A stretch of 64,000 nucleotides of DNA, from assembly GCA_002411345.1 (NCBI GenBank), contig DHSL01000018.1, positions 55,612 through 119,611 on the forward strand. Reading direction: 5' to 3'. Each line of letters starts with the position of its first letter. Position 1 is the first letter of the stretch. Shown here in pieces: positions 55,602 to 64,000 of the stretch. The position numbers and the translations under genes are program-made. The stretch is from Bacteroidales bacterium UBA5287 (GTDB lineage: Bacteria > Bacteroidota > Bacteroidia > Bacteroidales > Dysgonomonadaceae). Below the pieces are notes generated by a model. The model saw nothing but the letters and a program-made list of their open reading frames with translations, did not search any database and was not told the DNA's origin.

Positions 55602-57518
55602 TTATATAATGGCTTTCTTCAGCTGAAGTTGATCCAGCGACTCAAATGGGGAGTTGATACTCTTGAACTCGGGAACAATCTGCTTCATGATACTCACCGT
55701 ACTCATATCATCAAAATCGTATGATGTGGCAATCAAACTGTCAATCTGATCTTTCACCACCTGATAATCATACTCCTGAACATTGGCAATCATGATCTTC
55801 TCATGATGGGTAGGCTTGGTGTTCTCTTTCGTATTCAACAACTCTTCATAGAGTTTCTCGCCGTGACGAAGACCGGTGAACTCTATCTTCACATCATACG
55901 ATCCTGATAGCCTGATCATACGCTTGGCAAGATCCAGAATCTTCACGGGCTTACCCATGTCAAACAGATAAATCTCTCCGCCCTTACCCATCGAACCGGC
56001 TTCAAGAACAAGCTGACAGGCTTCGGGAATGGTCATGAAATATCTGATGATCTCGGGGTGGGTCACGGTAACGGGACCGCCCTTCCTGATCTGCTCCCTG
56101 AACAATGGGATCACGGATCCGTTCGAACCTAATACATTGCCAAAACGGGTGGTGATAAACTGGGTGCGGCGCATCCCTTTACGTTCCAACTCCTTGGCAA
56201 GAGACTGTACATAAATCTCGCAAATCCTTTTGGAACATCCCATCACATTGGATGGATTAACGGCTTTGTCTGTGGATATCATCACAAACTTATCGGTCTT
56301 GAATCTCACTGCCAAATCTGCCAGCGTTTTCGTGCCTAACACATTATTCTGAATGGATTCCGATACGTTGTCTTCCATCATGGGCACATGCTTGTATGCT
56401 GCCGCATGAAAAATATACTGTGGCTTATACTTCATAAACACATCTTCCATCCTTGTTTTATTCGATATGTCGGCAACAATACACTCGGTATTCACTTCCA
56501 CCCAATTATTCATCATCTCTAAACGCATGTCATGAAGGGGGGTCTCGGCCTGATCTACCAAAATAATGCTGAATGGATTAAAGGCAGCTACTTGTCGCAC
56601 AATTTCACTTCCTATCGAACCGGCGGCTCCTGTCACCATCACTCGCTTACCTTCAATATGATTTGCAATGTTCTGCATATTGATATGGATCGGTGCACGG
56701 GGCAGCAAATCTTCAATCTTTAACTCCTTAATCTGCTCTTGGGTGGTCAGCTCTCCTTTCCACTCACTCAGCGGAGGGGTGGTCAGCAGGGTCAGCCCAT
56801 TGTCAATCATCTCGTTGAGTGTGTCAGATCCTTTTAAATCTTCCATCTTCTGTGGCGAAATAATAACGGTCCGTACATCCATACTCTCCAATATACGATA
56901 TATGTTTTCGTCATATAGATATACACGGGCTCCCAAAAACTCTTTTCCTACCATTTCTTTCTCATTCGAAATGAATCCCTTCACGTTGTAATGCATATCG
57001 GGCATCGATTTAAAACTTCTGGCGAGACTGATACCGGTGGCTTTTGTCCCATATACAAATACATTGATATTGTTTTCCCGTGCCTTTACCAAAGAATCGT
57101 ATGTCTCTTTCACAACAATCCTGAAACCAAACATCAAACAGATGTTTACCACGTACATCGTGAAAAAACGGGGAAAGGTCGATTCTATATACTGACTAAA
57201 AACAGTGTTTGCCAAAATAAATGCAAGAACATACCCAAAGGTCAGTGCATAAACTACCTGCAAAAGATCCCTGAATGTGGAGTAACGCAAAATTCCTCTC
57301 ATTGTCCTGAACAGCACAAAAAATATTGCATTGGCAGTCATTATCAGTCCCGATAGTTTCACACCGTTTACTAAAGCTTCCTGAGTGAATCCTGAAAAAC
57401 CAACTCTAATCAGAAAAACGGTAAAACAAGAGAATAATACAATCAGAATATCCAGAAAAAGGATTGTGAACCTCGAAAGGAATCTGTTCGAGATGAAGTT
57501 TTTTATAATTCGATTCAT
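55602..57518 (-). CDS. CapD/WbpM-type nucleotide-sugar 4,6-dehydratase (membrane-bound)
   Basis: Inner-membrane enzyme that starts synthesis of an unusual sugar, usually from UDP-GlcNAc or UDP-GalNAc, for capsule, O-antigen or protein glycans. The N-terminus has four membrane helices (about residues 10-130). A CoA-binding-like Rossmann domain follows, then the SDR catalytic domain with VTGAAGSIGSEIVRQ and STDKAVNPSNVMGCSKR, the family's atypical active site with Met in place of the SDR Tyr. I chose the ATG at 57518 over TTG 57530. A -7 box (TATCTTTG, 57565-57572) inside the upstream gap could give it separate expression. Confidence 0.9.
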   Translation of the reverse strand: MNRIIKNFISNRFLSRFTILFLDILIVLFSCFTVFLIRVGFSGFTQEALVNGVKLSGLIMTANAIFFVLFRTMRGILRYSTFRDLLQVVYALTFGYVLAFILANTVFSQYIESTFPRFFTMYVVNICLMFGFRIVVKETYDSLVKARENNINVFVYGTKATGISLARSFKSMPDMHYNVKGFISNEKEMVGKEFLGARVYLYDENIYRILESMDVRTVIISPQKMEDLKGSDTLNEMIDNGLTLLTTPPLSEWKGELTTQEQIKELKIEDLLPRAPIHINMQNIANHIEGKRVMVTGAAGSIGSEIVRQVAAFNPFSIILVDQAETPLHDMRLEMMNNWVEVNTECIVADISNKTRMEDVFMKYKPQYIFHAAAYKHVPMMEDNVSESIQNNVLGTKTLADLAVRFKTDKFVMISTDKAVNPSNVMGCSKRICEIYVQSLAKELERKGMRRTQFITTRFGNVLGSNGSVIPLFREQIRKGGPVTVTHPEIIRYFMTIPEACQLVLEAGSMGKGGEIYLFDMGKPVKILDLAKRMIRLSGSYDVKIEFTGLRHGEKLYEELLNTKENTKPTHHEKIMIANVQEYDYQVVKDQIDSLIATSYDFDDMSTVSIMKQIVPEFKSINSPFESLDQLQLKKAII

Positions 57519-57564
57519 AATTGTGTACAATTAAAACACATGCATATATATCTAATATATACTA

Positions 57565-57572
57565 CAAAGATA
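57565..57572 (-). promoter_or_regulatory. Candidate -7 element (TATCTTTG) for capD-mltF
   Basis: An exact TAnnTTTG match on the minus strand, 46 bp before the capD ATG. No -33 TTTG at the usual distance; a TTTG further away (57603-57606) is about 30 bp upstream. Confidence 0.35.
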
Positions 57573-57587
57573 CAAAATAAATGATAA

Positions 57588-58670
57588 TTATACTATTTTG
57601 GACAAATTTAAATACCAATGTAACAATTTCTTAACTCCTTCATCTATATCTATTTGGTGAGACCAGCCCAGGGAGTGGAGTTTCGTGACATCGGTGAGTT
57701 TTCGGGGGGTGCCGTCGGGTTTTGAAGCATCAAAAATAATGTCCCCTTTATAATCAATGGTCGATTTTATAAGGTGGGCAAGGTCACGGATACTGATCTC
57801 TTTTCCGGTTCCAATATTTATATGGTTGTTGCGGATCTCTTTTTTATCTGTCACAAGATCGGCAAAATCTACGTTCTCTAAAATATATACACAGGCGTCG
57901 GCCATCTCTTCGCTCCATAAAAATTCACGCAACGGGGTTCCGGTTCCCCACAACGCGAGCTTGCCAAACGATATTCCATATTTTAATAAAAGCACGGCAA
58001 TCTCTTCTTCCGTATTCTTGCCTGTCACTCCTTCAACGGGACGTTGGTCAAGGTCGGCGCGAATGGCGCTCCAGTTCTTTTCGTGGAGACATTTGGCAAG
58101 ATATACCTTACGAATCATGGCGGGTAACACGTGACTCTTCTCTAAATCGAAATTGTCGTTCGGACCGTATAGATTCGTGGGCATCACGGCAATATAATTG
58201 GTACCGTACTGGATATTAAAACTTTCGCACATCTTCAATCCGGCAATCTTCGCGATGGCGTATGGCTCATTAGTATATTCCAGGGGTCCTGTCAACAGGG
58301 CGTCTTCGTGCATCGGCTGGGGTGCCTCGCGGGGATAAATACAGGTGCTTCCCAAAAAAAGCAGTTTTTTAACGCCGTGCCTGAAACTCTCGCCAATAAC
58401 ATTGTTCTGGATCTGCAGGTTCTTGTAAATGAAATCGGCACGGTAGGTGTTATTTGCCATGATACCGCCTACATGAGCGGCGGCAAGAATGACATACTCG
58501 GGTTGCTCCCGGTCAAAAAAGGCTTTAACGGCGGTGCCGTCCATCAAGTCCAACTCGCTGTGGGTGGCTCCAATAACATTGGTGTATCCTTTCTGTAAAA
58601 GGTTGTTGCGAATGGCGGAGCCGACAAGACCGCGGTGACCGGCGACATATATTTTTGATGTTTTTTCCAT
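57588..58670 (-). CDS. fcl: GDP-L-fucose synthase
   Basis: Epimerase/reductase that turns GDP-4-keto-6-deoxymannose into GDP-L-fucose with NADPH, the second step of the de novo route. The Rossmann motif is AGHRGLVGSAI near the N-terminus. The catalytic tyrosine and lysine are in NEPYAIAKIAGLKM. The segments GSTCIYP and PTNLYGPNDNFD are typical. At 360 residues it is slightly longer than the E. coli enzyme. It is the third gene of the gmd-fkp-fcl group, 19 bp after fkp. Confidence 0.96.
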   Translation of the reverse strand: MEKTSKIYVAGHRGLVGSAIRNNLLQKGYTNVIGATHSELDLMDGTAVKAFFDREQPEYVILAAAHVGGIMANNTYRADFIYKNLQIQNNVIGESFRHGVKKLLFLGSTCIYPREAPQPMHEDALLTGPLEYTNEPYAIAKIAGLKMCESFNIQYGTNYIAVMPTNLYGPNDNFDLEKSHVLPAMIRKVYLAKCLHEKNWSAIRADLDQRPVEGVTGKNTEEEIAVLLLKYGISFGKLALWGTGTPLREFLWSEEMADACVYILENVDFADLVTDKKEIRNNHINIGTGKEISIRDLAHLIKSTIDYKGDIIFDASKPDGTPRKLTDVTKLHSLGWSHQIDIDEGVKKLLHWYLNLSKIV

Positions 58671-58689
58671 ATTTTTTTAATTGAATTAT

Positions 58690-61545
58690 TTAAGAACGGG
58701 ATACTTGAAATCCTTTATTGGAAAGTTGCATATCCACAAAACGGGCTTTTTCGTTAGGACGATTCTCTTCAAGAATCTTCCGAATTCTTACGGCTGCTTC
58801 GGGATCTTTCGCAACCATATAAAGATATCCTCCTCCGCCTGCTCCGGGTAGTTTATAACCGAGCGCATAATCTTTTATCAGATGGATGAGTTTCTCTATT
58901 TCAGGCGGATTGGTGCCGCTGTCAATAAGTTTTTTCTGTTGCCATGTTTTTAAAATCATGCGACCGTACTGATCAAAATTACTGTGTTGAATGCATGCTG
59001 CCATATCAAGCGCGTGTCTCTTCATTTCACGAAGAATGGAAAGATGCTGGGCTGAATTTAAAAACATGCCGCGTACAATCTCGGCTAAAATATTCTTGGC
59101 AACGCGTGTAATGCCTGTGTAGTACAACAGGTGACACGATGCATGGACCGGATCGGTAAACATATAATCGGGCAGCCAGTTGATTTGTGGTTTCTGTACA
59201 AATCCTCGGTCTGATTCCAATAGCTTCACACCGTGGAAAATACCGCCGTACTGATCTTGCCAACCGCCACCGCTGGTCAACAGCTGCTCCAAAACAAGGG
59301 TGTAAGTGCAGACATCTTGTTTGGTCCACTGCAAACTGCAGAATTCGTTCAGTGCTCCAAGCACGGTTGAGGCGAGGATGGAACTGGTGCCTAATCCGGA
59401 ACCGGCGGGAATGGCGGCAAGTAAAGTGAGCTCAATGCCGCTGCCGAATGCTTTAAGTTGGTCCGAAAGGGTATCGTAATGTTCGACTGCAAACTCGGGA
59501 AGAAAACCGCAGAGACTCAATGCTGCTTTGGGAATTGAGAACGGGGATCCAAGCTTACGGTAATCACGAAGATTTTCGTAACTGTCCACAACTTCTGTTG
59601 CTCCCATGTCAATGGAACGCAAAACAATATGGTAATCACTGCATGGTTTCACATATACTTGAAGGGGTGGTTGTCCATTCAGCTCAATGGCTATATTCAC
59701 CACATTACCACCTGAATATAAAGAGTAGGGGGGTGTGTCGGTCCATCCTCCGGCAAGGTCTATCCGCACGGGACTCCTTCCCCAAACAATCTGATCCTGA
59801 AAAGCGGCAAGCCGCGGTGTCCTTTTATTATCGGTTACCGCGTCAATCATATCTTTTCGTAACAACGAAAAGGCTTCTGTCTCTTCTTTGAGTGCTTGTG
59901 TCGCATTATCCGCAGACGCAAATATGCGGGAACGCAACATCTTGTTGTGAATCTGCTGCATCTTGTCGGCATCTTCCGGTAATGCGGAAGGGACCGGAAG
60001 ATCCAGGTGTTTATAATCGGAGGCTACTGACGACAAATCCAATTGGTAGAACACACTTTTCTCATAGTTCTGCTCTAACATTGGATAGTTCTCTCGTCGC
60101 AAATATTTTCGCTGTGCGTACAAACGGGTCAATGAGGCTTTGTCCATCAACTCGTCTGCGGAATAACGTTGTGCGTTCAACCAAAGTTTTTTACCTTCAA
60201 TATTCAACCCGTTACCGTCAATCATCCAATGCAACACTTTCTCCAGATCATTCAATGAATCAAGACAGGGGAACAAATCACATTGTTGTATGTCTGTAGT
60301 ACTGTCGCCAAGTGTCGCTGATTCAAATCCTCTTTCTTTCATCCACTCAACTAACGGTCTACCCATCCAACGGGTCTCGCATGATCCAATGGGTCCCTTA
60401 AACGTATCGTCCATTCCGTATGGGCGCAATACATAACCGGATTCACCCACAGGAACAATATCTAAACATACTCCTTCTGGCAAATTCAGCTCCCAGTCAT
60501 TCTTCGGCACACCGGTAATGATATGATCGGACGTAATACGCCAACCATTTCCAATTTGTGCGTTTTCTATCCAGATATTCCGGTTTTGCTCTGTGAACTT
60601 AATATCGATTCTTGAATTCTGTGTGAATATGGCGGGATTGGGTTTTATCTTCCTGTGCATGATCAGTCGCTGGTCGTACACCATATTCTGCAATGCCAGG
60701 GTAGAGGAGAGCATCTCGCGACTGGTGCCGTAATGATAAAATTTACCTCCGTTCAACGGAAGGATCTTCACGGTCAGTTCGTTGATCTCTTTATCTTTTT
60801 TTATGGGGTTATTACCTAAAGCCAAACCAAAATCGCTGTACAGGTCATAGAACCATAAGGAATCATTTCCGTCAAAGGAACGTTTCCTCAGTATATTTAT
60901 TGCTTTGTCGCTCAACAACCAAAGACCGATATCCATCAGTACAAAATGGGTACGCGACAAGCCTTCCAACTCCTCAAGCGATGGCTTCTGCAACATCTTG
61001 TCCAACTCATTTGGCTTGTCTCTTCGTGCGGCAAACACGCCATGACGTGTTGCAAGCGATGAGTCCACCCAAAGTCCGTAGCAGACTACATCTGCCTCGG
61101 GAATCTCTTGCAATGGCTCATCGGTATGAATATACACATCACCACTCACTACCAATGTGTGCAGCGAGTCGGGTGCATACTCCATGATCTTTTCGTAGAG
61201 GGGGAGCTGGAGCGACAACAGGTCTTGCGATAAATGTTGACCGCGTGCCCAACGGAACACGGGTACGGGGAGACTGATCTTCCCGGTTACTGCGTATGAA
61301 GGTAGACGGCGACTCTGGCCTCCGGCATGCACCAATATCCTTTTATCTGTCGATAACCACTGGTCAAAATTGGTTCCCTGATTTTCTTCTCGATAACACT
61401 CCTCCAACAGCCAGGTGGTGCCGCTTCCCGAACCCAACCGTTTTTCCCGTGGGTCCGATGTGCAAAACCAATCTTCTTTACTGCGTTCATGCAGTACATG
61501 ATAATCGGTTACAGCGTTAGGAGGAAGGGAAAGGAGATGTTTCAT
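58690..61545 (-). CDS. fkp: Bifunctional fucokinase/fucose-1-phosphate guanylyltransferase
   Basis: Salvages free L-fucose to GDP-L-fucose in two steps, as known for Bacteroides Fkp. The N-terminal part (about residues 1-570) is the guanylyltransferase, with HAGGQSRRLPSYAVTGKI as nucleotide-binding loop and a following beta-helix. The C-terminal part (about 590-951) is a GHMP kinase with GSGLGTSSILASTVLGAL and LPGAGGGGYLY. The length of about 951 residues matches. I chose ATG 61545; TTG 61551 would touch the gmd stop. It sits between gmd and fcl, the two genes of the de novo route. Confidence 0.95.
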   Translation of the reverse strand: MKHLLSLPPNAVTDYHVLHERSKEDWFCTSDPREKRLGSGSGTTWLLEECYREENQGTNFDQWLSTDKRILVHAGGQSRRLPSYAVTGKISLPVPVFRWARGQHLSQDLLSLQLPLYEKIMEYAPDSLHTLVVSGDVYIHTDEPLQEIPEADVVCYGLWVDSSLATRHGVFAARRDKPNELDKMLQKPSLEELEGLSRTHFVLMDIGLWLLSDKAINILRKRSFDGNDSLWFYDLYSDFGLALGNNPIKKDKEINELTVKILPLNGGKFYHYGTSREMLSSTLALQNMVYDQRLIMHRKIKPNPAIFTQNSRIDIKFTEQNRNIWIENAQIGNGWRITSDHIITGVPKNDWELNLPEGVCLDIVPVGESGYVLRPYGMDDTFKGPIGSCETRWMGRPLVEWMKERGFESATLGDSTTDIQQCDLFPCLDSLNDLEKVLHWMIDGNGLNIEGKKLWLNAQRYSADELMDKASLTRLYAQRKYLRRENYPMLEQNYEKSVFYQLDLSSVASDYKHLDLPVPSALPEDADKMQQIHNKMLRSRIFASADNATQALKEETEAFSLLRKDMIDAVTDNKRTPRLAAFQDQIVWGRSPVRIDLAGGWTDTPPYSLYSGGNVVNIAIELNGQPPLQVYVKPCSDYHIVLRSIDMGATEVVDSYENLRDYRKLGSPFSIPKAALSLCGFLPEFAVEHYDTLSDQLKAFGSGIELTLLAAIPAGSGLGTSSILASTVLGALNEFCSLQWTKQDVCTYTLVLEQLLTSGGGWQDQYGGIFHGVKLLESDRGFVQKPQINWLPDYMFTDPVHASCHLLYYTGITRVAKNILAEIVRGMFLNSAQHLSILREMKRHALDMAACIQHSNFDQYGRMILKTWQQKKLIDSGTNPPEIEKLIHLIKDYALGYKLPGAGGGGYLYMVAKDPEAAVRIRKILEENRPNEKARFVDMQLSNKGFQVSRS

Positions 61546-61551
61546 GATCAA

Positions 61552-62649
61552 TTAAATATCTCCATTCACTTCGTTGTCAATTTCTGCTTTAAGCTTCAAC
61601 TTGCGTACAAAGCGCATATCGTGGGCTACCATCTTTTTCACCAGTTCAGGAAACGATGTCTGGGTGGGGTTCCATCCCAACAAAGTACGTGCTTTGGTTG
61701 GATCTCCCAACAACTGCTCTACTTCCGATGGTCTGAAATATTTGGGATCTACTTCCACCAGCACTCTGTCGGTGGCTGTGTCAATCCCCTTTTCCTCAAC
61801 ACCTTCGCCTTCCCAGCGCAGGTTGATACCCGCCTCGGCAAAAGCAAGGGTACAAAATTCTCGTACCGTATGCATCTCACCCGTGGCAATCACAAAATCC
61901 TCGGGTGTGTCATGTTGCAATATCAGCCACATGCACTCCACATAATCCTTGGCATACCCCCAGTCGCGTTGTGCATCCAGGTTTCCCAGATAAAGCTTGT
62001 CCTGCATGCCCTGAGCAATGCGGGCGGCGGCAATGGTTATTTTACGGGTTACAAACGTTTCTCCGCGTCGTTCACTCTCATGATTAAACAAAATACCGTT
62101 CACGGCATACATACCATACGATTCACGATAGTTCTTAGTAATCCAGTAACCATAAAGTTTGGCAACGCCGTACGGACTGCGAGGATAAAATGGAGTGGTC
62201 TCTTTTTGTGGAATCTCCTGCACCAGACCAAACAGTTCCGATGTAGAAGCTTGATAGATTCGGGTACTTTTCTCAAATCCCAGAATCCTTACAGCCTCCA
62301 GCAATCGCAGTGTTCCCACCGCATCGGTCTCTGCTGTATATTCGGGAACATCAAAACTCACTTTCACATGACTCTGTGCTGCCAGGTTATATATCTCGTC
62401 CGGTTGAATCGTTTGTATAATCCGTATCAGTGAACTGGAATCGGTCATATCCCCGTAATGCAGGTTTATCAACCGTTGTCTGTGCATGTCCCGCACCCAT
62501 TCATCAAGGTACAAATGTTCTATGCGAGCAGTATTGAAAGATGAGGAACGGCGTATAATTCCATGTACCTCGTATCCTTTCTCCAGCAGAAACTCTGCCA
62601 GATACGATCCATCCTGTCCGGTAATACCGGTAATTAATGCTTTTTTCAT
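61552..62649 (-). CDS. gmd: GDP-mannose 4,6-dehydratase
   Basis: Converts GDP-D-mannose to GDP-4-keto-6-deoxymannose, the first de novo step toward GDP-L-fucose. ALITGITGQDGSYLAEFLL is the NADP-binding motif, GYEVHGIIRRSSSFNT is typical, and the catalytic pair is in PYGVAKLYGYW. The length of 365 residues is normal. It is the first gene of the glycan operon and is followed 6 bp later by fkp. Confidence 0.97.
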   Translation of the reverse strand: MKKALITGITGQDGSYLAEFLLEKGYEVHGIIRRSSSFNTARIEHLYLDEWVRDMHRQRLINLHYGDMTDSSSLIRIIQTIQPDEIYNLAAQSHVKVSFDVPEYTAETDAVGTLRLLEAVRILGFEKSTRIYQASTSELFGLVQEIPQKETTPFYPRSPYGVAKLYGYWITKNYRESYGMYAVNGILFNHESERRGETFVTRKITIAAARIAQGMQDKLYLGNLDAQRDWGYAKDYVECMWLILQHDTPEDFVIATGEMHTVREFCTLAFAEAGINLRWEGEGVEEKGIDTATDRVLVEVDPKYFRPSEVEQLLGDPTKARTLLGWNPTQTSFPELVKKMVAHDMRFVRKLKLKAEIDNEVNGDI

Positions 62650-62809
62650 TGATCTTTTTTTATCTTTAAAAACAATAGAAATAAATCTTTGTTCTTTTAT
62701 TCCTAACTATTATTTTTCTCGACCTATTTTGTTGAAATGAATATATTTTAACAGATTTTTTAGAAGCTTTAACGTAAAATTTATTATTAACTAAGTTGAA
62801 GAAATTAAC

Positions 62810-63373
62810 TCATAACAAAGCATGTAAATAGTTTGCTGTATCATTTAGACCATTTCTTCTCAAACAATCCAATATTTCAAATTCATCAAGATCTGGATTT
62901 TTCTTGTTTAATACCATTTCTTTGAATGCTTTAATCGCTGTCTTTGGATTCAAGTCAATGATATCTGTAAGAAAATCATCTGCTTTTTTAATTTTTAGTC
63001 CATAATTTTCTAATACATCCTCTGGGAAATCTTTTATATTATTAGATACGATAATATGTGCATTGGTTTTAATAGCTGCAGCTAATACGTGTCTGTCTTT
63101 TTGATCTGGTAGTTTCAAATGCTCTATAAGTCCTTCATAATTCTTTACTATTGCATCAGGAAAAGCCAGATTTGCTTTATTTACCCTTTTTTTTGCTTCT
63201 TCAGTCGATACACCTTTTCTCAACATCACTTCTATCCATTCATCAAAAATATGATTACTCCATTTTGGTGTATATAGATCATAGTAAGCAAACCAAAACA
63301 AAAGATCCCTAATAATGACTGGATAAATTACATTGGTATCCAACACTGCTGTAAACCTGACACTATGAATCAT
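62810..63373 (-). CDS. PIN-domain protein, probable toxin of a TA pair
   Basis: PIN domains are metal-dependent RNases and serve as toxins in VapBC-like modules. The acidic residues are in place: Asp12 (VLDTNVIYP), Glu45 (FDEW), Asp90/Asp93 (LPDQKDRH) and Asp115 (NNIKDFP). At 187 residues it is longer than VapC (about 130) because of a C-terminal helical extension. It overlaps the upstream antitoxin-like gene by 11 bp, which indicates translational coupling. The RNA target is unknown. Confidence 0.85.
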   Translation of the reverse strand: MIHSVRFTAVLDTNVIYPVIIRDLLFWFAYYDLYTPKWSNHIFDEWIEVMLRKGVSTEEAKKRVNKANLAFPDAIVKNYEGLIEHLKLPDQKDRHVLAAAIKTNAHIIVSNNIKDFPEDVLENYGLKIKKADDFLTDIIDLNPKTAIKAFKEMVLNKKNPDLDEFEILDCLRRNGLNDTANYLHALL

Positions 63374-63818
63374 AAAGCCCTAATTCTTCATCATTATTCA
63401 TTATTTCAATGATATGCTTTTTCTGCTCCTCTTTCATTTTTCGTTTGTATTCTACAACATCTTCGTACTTAATACGTCTATGTTTACCAATTTTCGTGAA
63501 TTCAATTTTGCCCTCTTCCAATAGTTTTACCAAATGAGGTCTTGAACAACCAAGCATTTCTGCTGCGCTTTGTGTTGTAACTTCAGTTGCAATTGGTACA
63601 ATTGAAATTGGTTTACCTTGACTCATTGCTTTTAAAATTTCACCAAGAAATATCAATGCTTTTACCGGAAGTATAATTTTTTCACCAGTTTCTTCAATTT
63701 CAATTTCAGTTTGATCTGTTTTTAATTGATCTATTGCAGAAATTAAGGAAGAATAAGATGCTTGAGCTAATTTACGCTCAATCTTGCTTGGTCTTTTAAT
63801 TTCATTTGTTGTTTCCAT
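63363..63818 (-). CDS. Excisionase-like helix-turn-helix protein, probable antitoxin
   Basis: A 151-residue protein with an N-terminal helical part and beta segment (about residues 1-75) that may contact the toxin. A MerR/excisionase-type HTH follows (about 80-128: VTTQSAAEMLGCSRPHLVKLLEEGK, then FTKIGKHRRIKYEDV). A charged C-terminal helix ends the protein. It is the first gene of the pair with the PIN protein and likely autoregulates it. The position of the DNA-binding domain at the C-terminal side differs from many short antitoxins, but the order antitoxin-toxin is normal. Confidence 0.82.
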   Translation of the reverse strand: METTNEIKRPSKIERKLAQASYSSLISAIDQLKTDQTEIEIEETGEKIILPVKALIFLGEILKAMSQGKPISIVPIATEVTTQSAAEMLGCSRPHLVKLLEEGKIEFTKIGKHRRIKYEDVVEYKRKMKEEQKKHIIEIMNNDEELGLYDS

Positions 63819-63841
63819 TTTTCTAATGATTAATTTTAATA

Positions 63842-63873
63842 CAAAGATAATCGAAATATACGAAAAATACGAA
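63842..63873 (-). promoter_or_regulatory. Promoter of the toxin-antitoxin pair
   Basis: TATCTTTG (63842-63849) with a TTCG at about the -33 place (63870-63873) on the minus strand. ATACGAA occurs twice in the spacer region (63858-63864 and 63867-63873) and could be an operator for the antitoxin. The rest of the window end holds an AT-rich dyad GAATAT/ATATTC (63902-63917) and no gene. Confidence 0.5.
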
Positions 63874-64000
63874 GTATTAGAAACATTTACGAATCACTTA
63901 AGAATATTTATATATTCGAATAAATGATTAATTAACAAACAATACATTTCAAGATTTAGGCCATTATGATATTTTAATTCGAAGACATTAACTTTTTCTT

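Noticed and set aside
62810..63873. Integrated element or phage remnant at the window end
   Set aside because: The HTH protein looks like an excisionase, but there is no integrase, no attachment-site repeat and the tight overlap with a PIN gene fits a toxin-antitoxin pair.

Overview
The window looks like a chromosome segment of a Bacteroidota bacterium, most likely order Bacteroidales. The evidence is two SusC/SusD pairs, a fimbrillin-type lipoprotein, a fused fucokinase/GDP-fucose pyrophosphorylase, the nusB-yajC-ybbR-coaE gene order, and promoters of the Bacteroidota type (-33 TTTG, -7 TAnnTTTG) in front of many genes. I cannot name the genus.

Layout. 1-3.6 kb: the end of a GH3 beta-glycosidase gene (cut by the window edge) and an HGSNAT-like membrane acyltransferase. 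3.6-4.07 kb: a non-coding stretch with a 13-bp dyad and a 33-bp tandem repeat that grows out of the argS stop region. 4-22.6 kb: mainly housekeeping genes (argS, coaE, ybbR, yajC, nusB, a GH20 hexosaminidase, rplY-pth-hslR, comB, maf, aspartate kinase, hflX, mnmA, recJ, recQ), then tRNA-Arg(ACG). 22.9-47.7 kb: one 12-gene polysaccharide utilization locus (PUL), all on the minus strand. 48-52.7 kb: rubrerythrin, an ABC-F ATPase and an outer-membrane helix-hairpin-helix protein. 52.8-55.6 kb: a fimbrillin-like lipoprotein converging on a MltF lytic transglycosylase. 55.6-62.6 kb: a surface-glycan operon gmd-fkp-fcl-capD. 62.8-63.8 kb: a PIN-domain toxin with an excisionase-like antitoxin.

The PUL reads, in transcription order: SusC, SusD, SusC, SusD with an inserted domain, a DUF1735/double-discoidin lipoprotein, a GH71/99-like lipoprotein, a CotH-kinase-like lipoprotein, a DUF5722-like TIM-barrel lipoprotein, a GH127-like enzyme with its cysteine/zinc site, a beta-propeller lipoprotein, and two more GH71/99-like proteins. 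Gaps between genes are about 3-77 bp. No regulator lies beside it in the window. The apparent plan is two import channels, several surface binding proteins and a set of mostly uncharacterized surface enzymes acting on one complex glycan whose identity is unknown.

The most unusual points are: (i) the three GH71/99-like paralogs, all with an alanine where GH99/GH71 enzymes carry the second catalytic acid; (ii) a domain shared between the second SusD and the DUF5722-like protein; (iii) a perfect 26-bp palindrome plus T-run inside pth that looks like an intragenic terminator; (iv) 33-bp repeats derived from the end of argS; (v) dyads at the PUL promoter and a strong hairpin between its transport and enzyme halves; (vi) both GDP-fucose routes in one operon.
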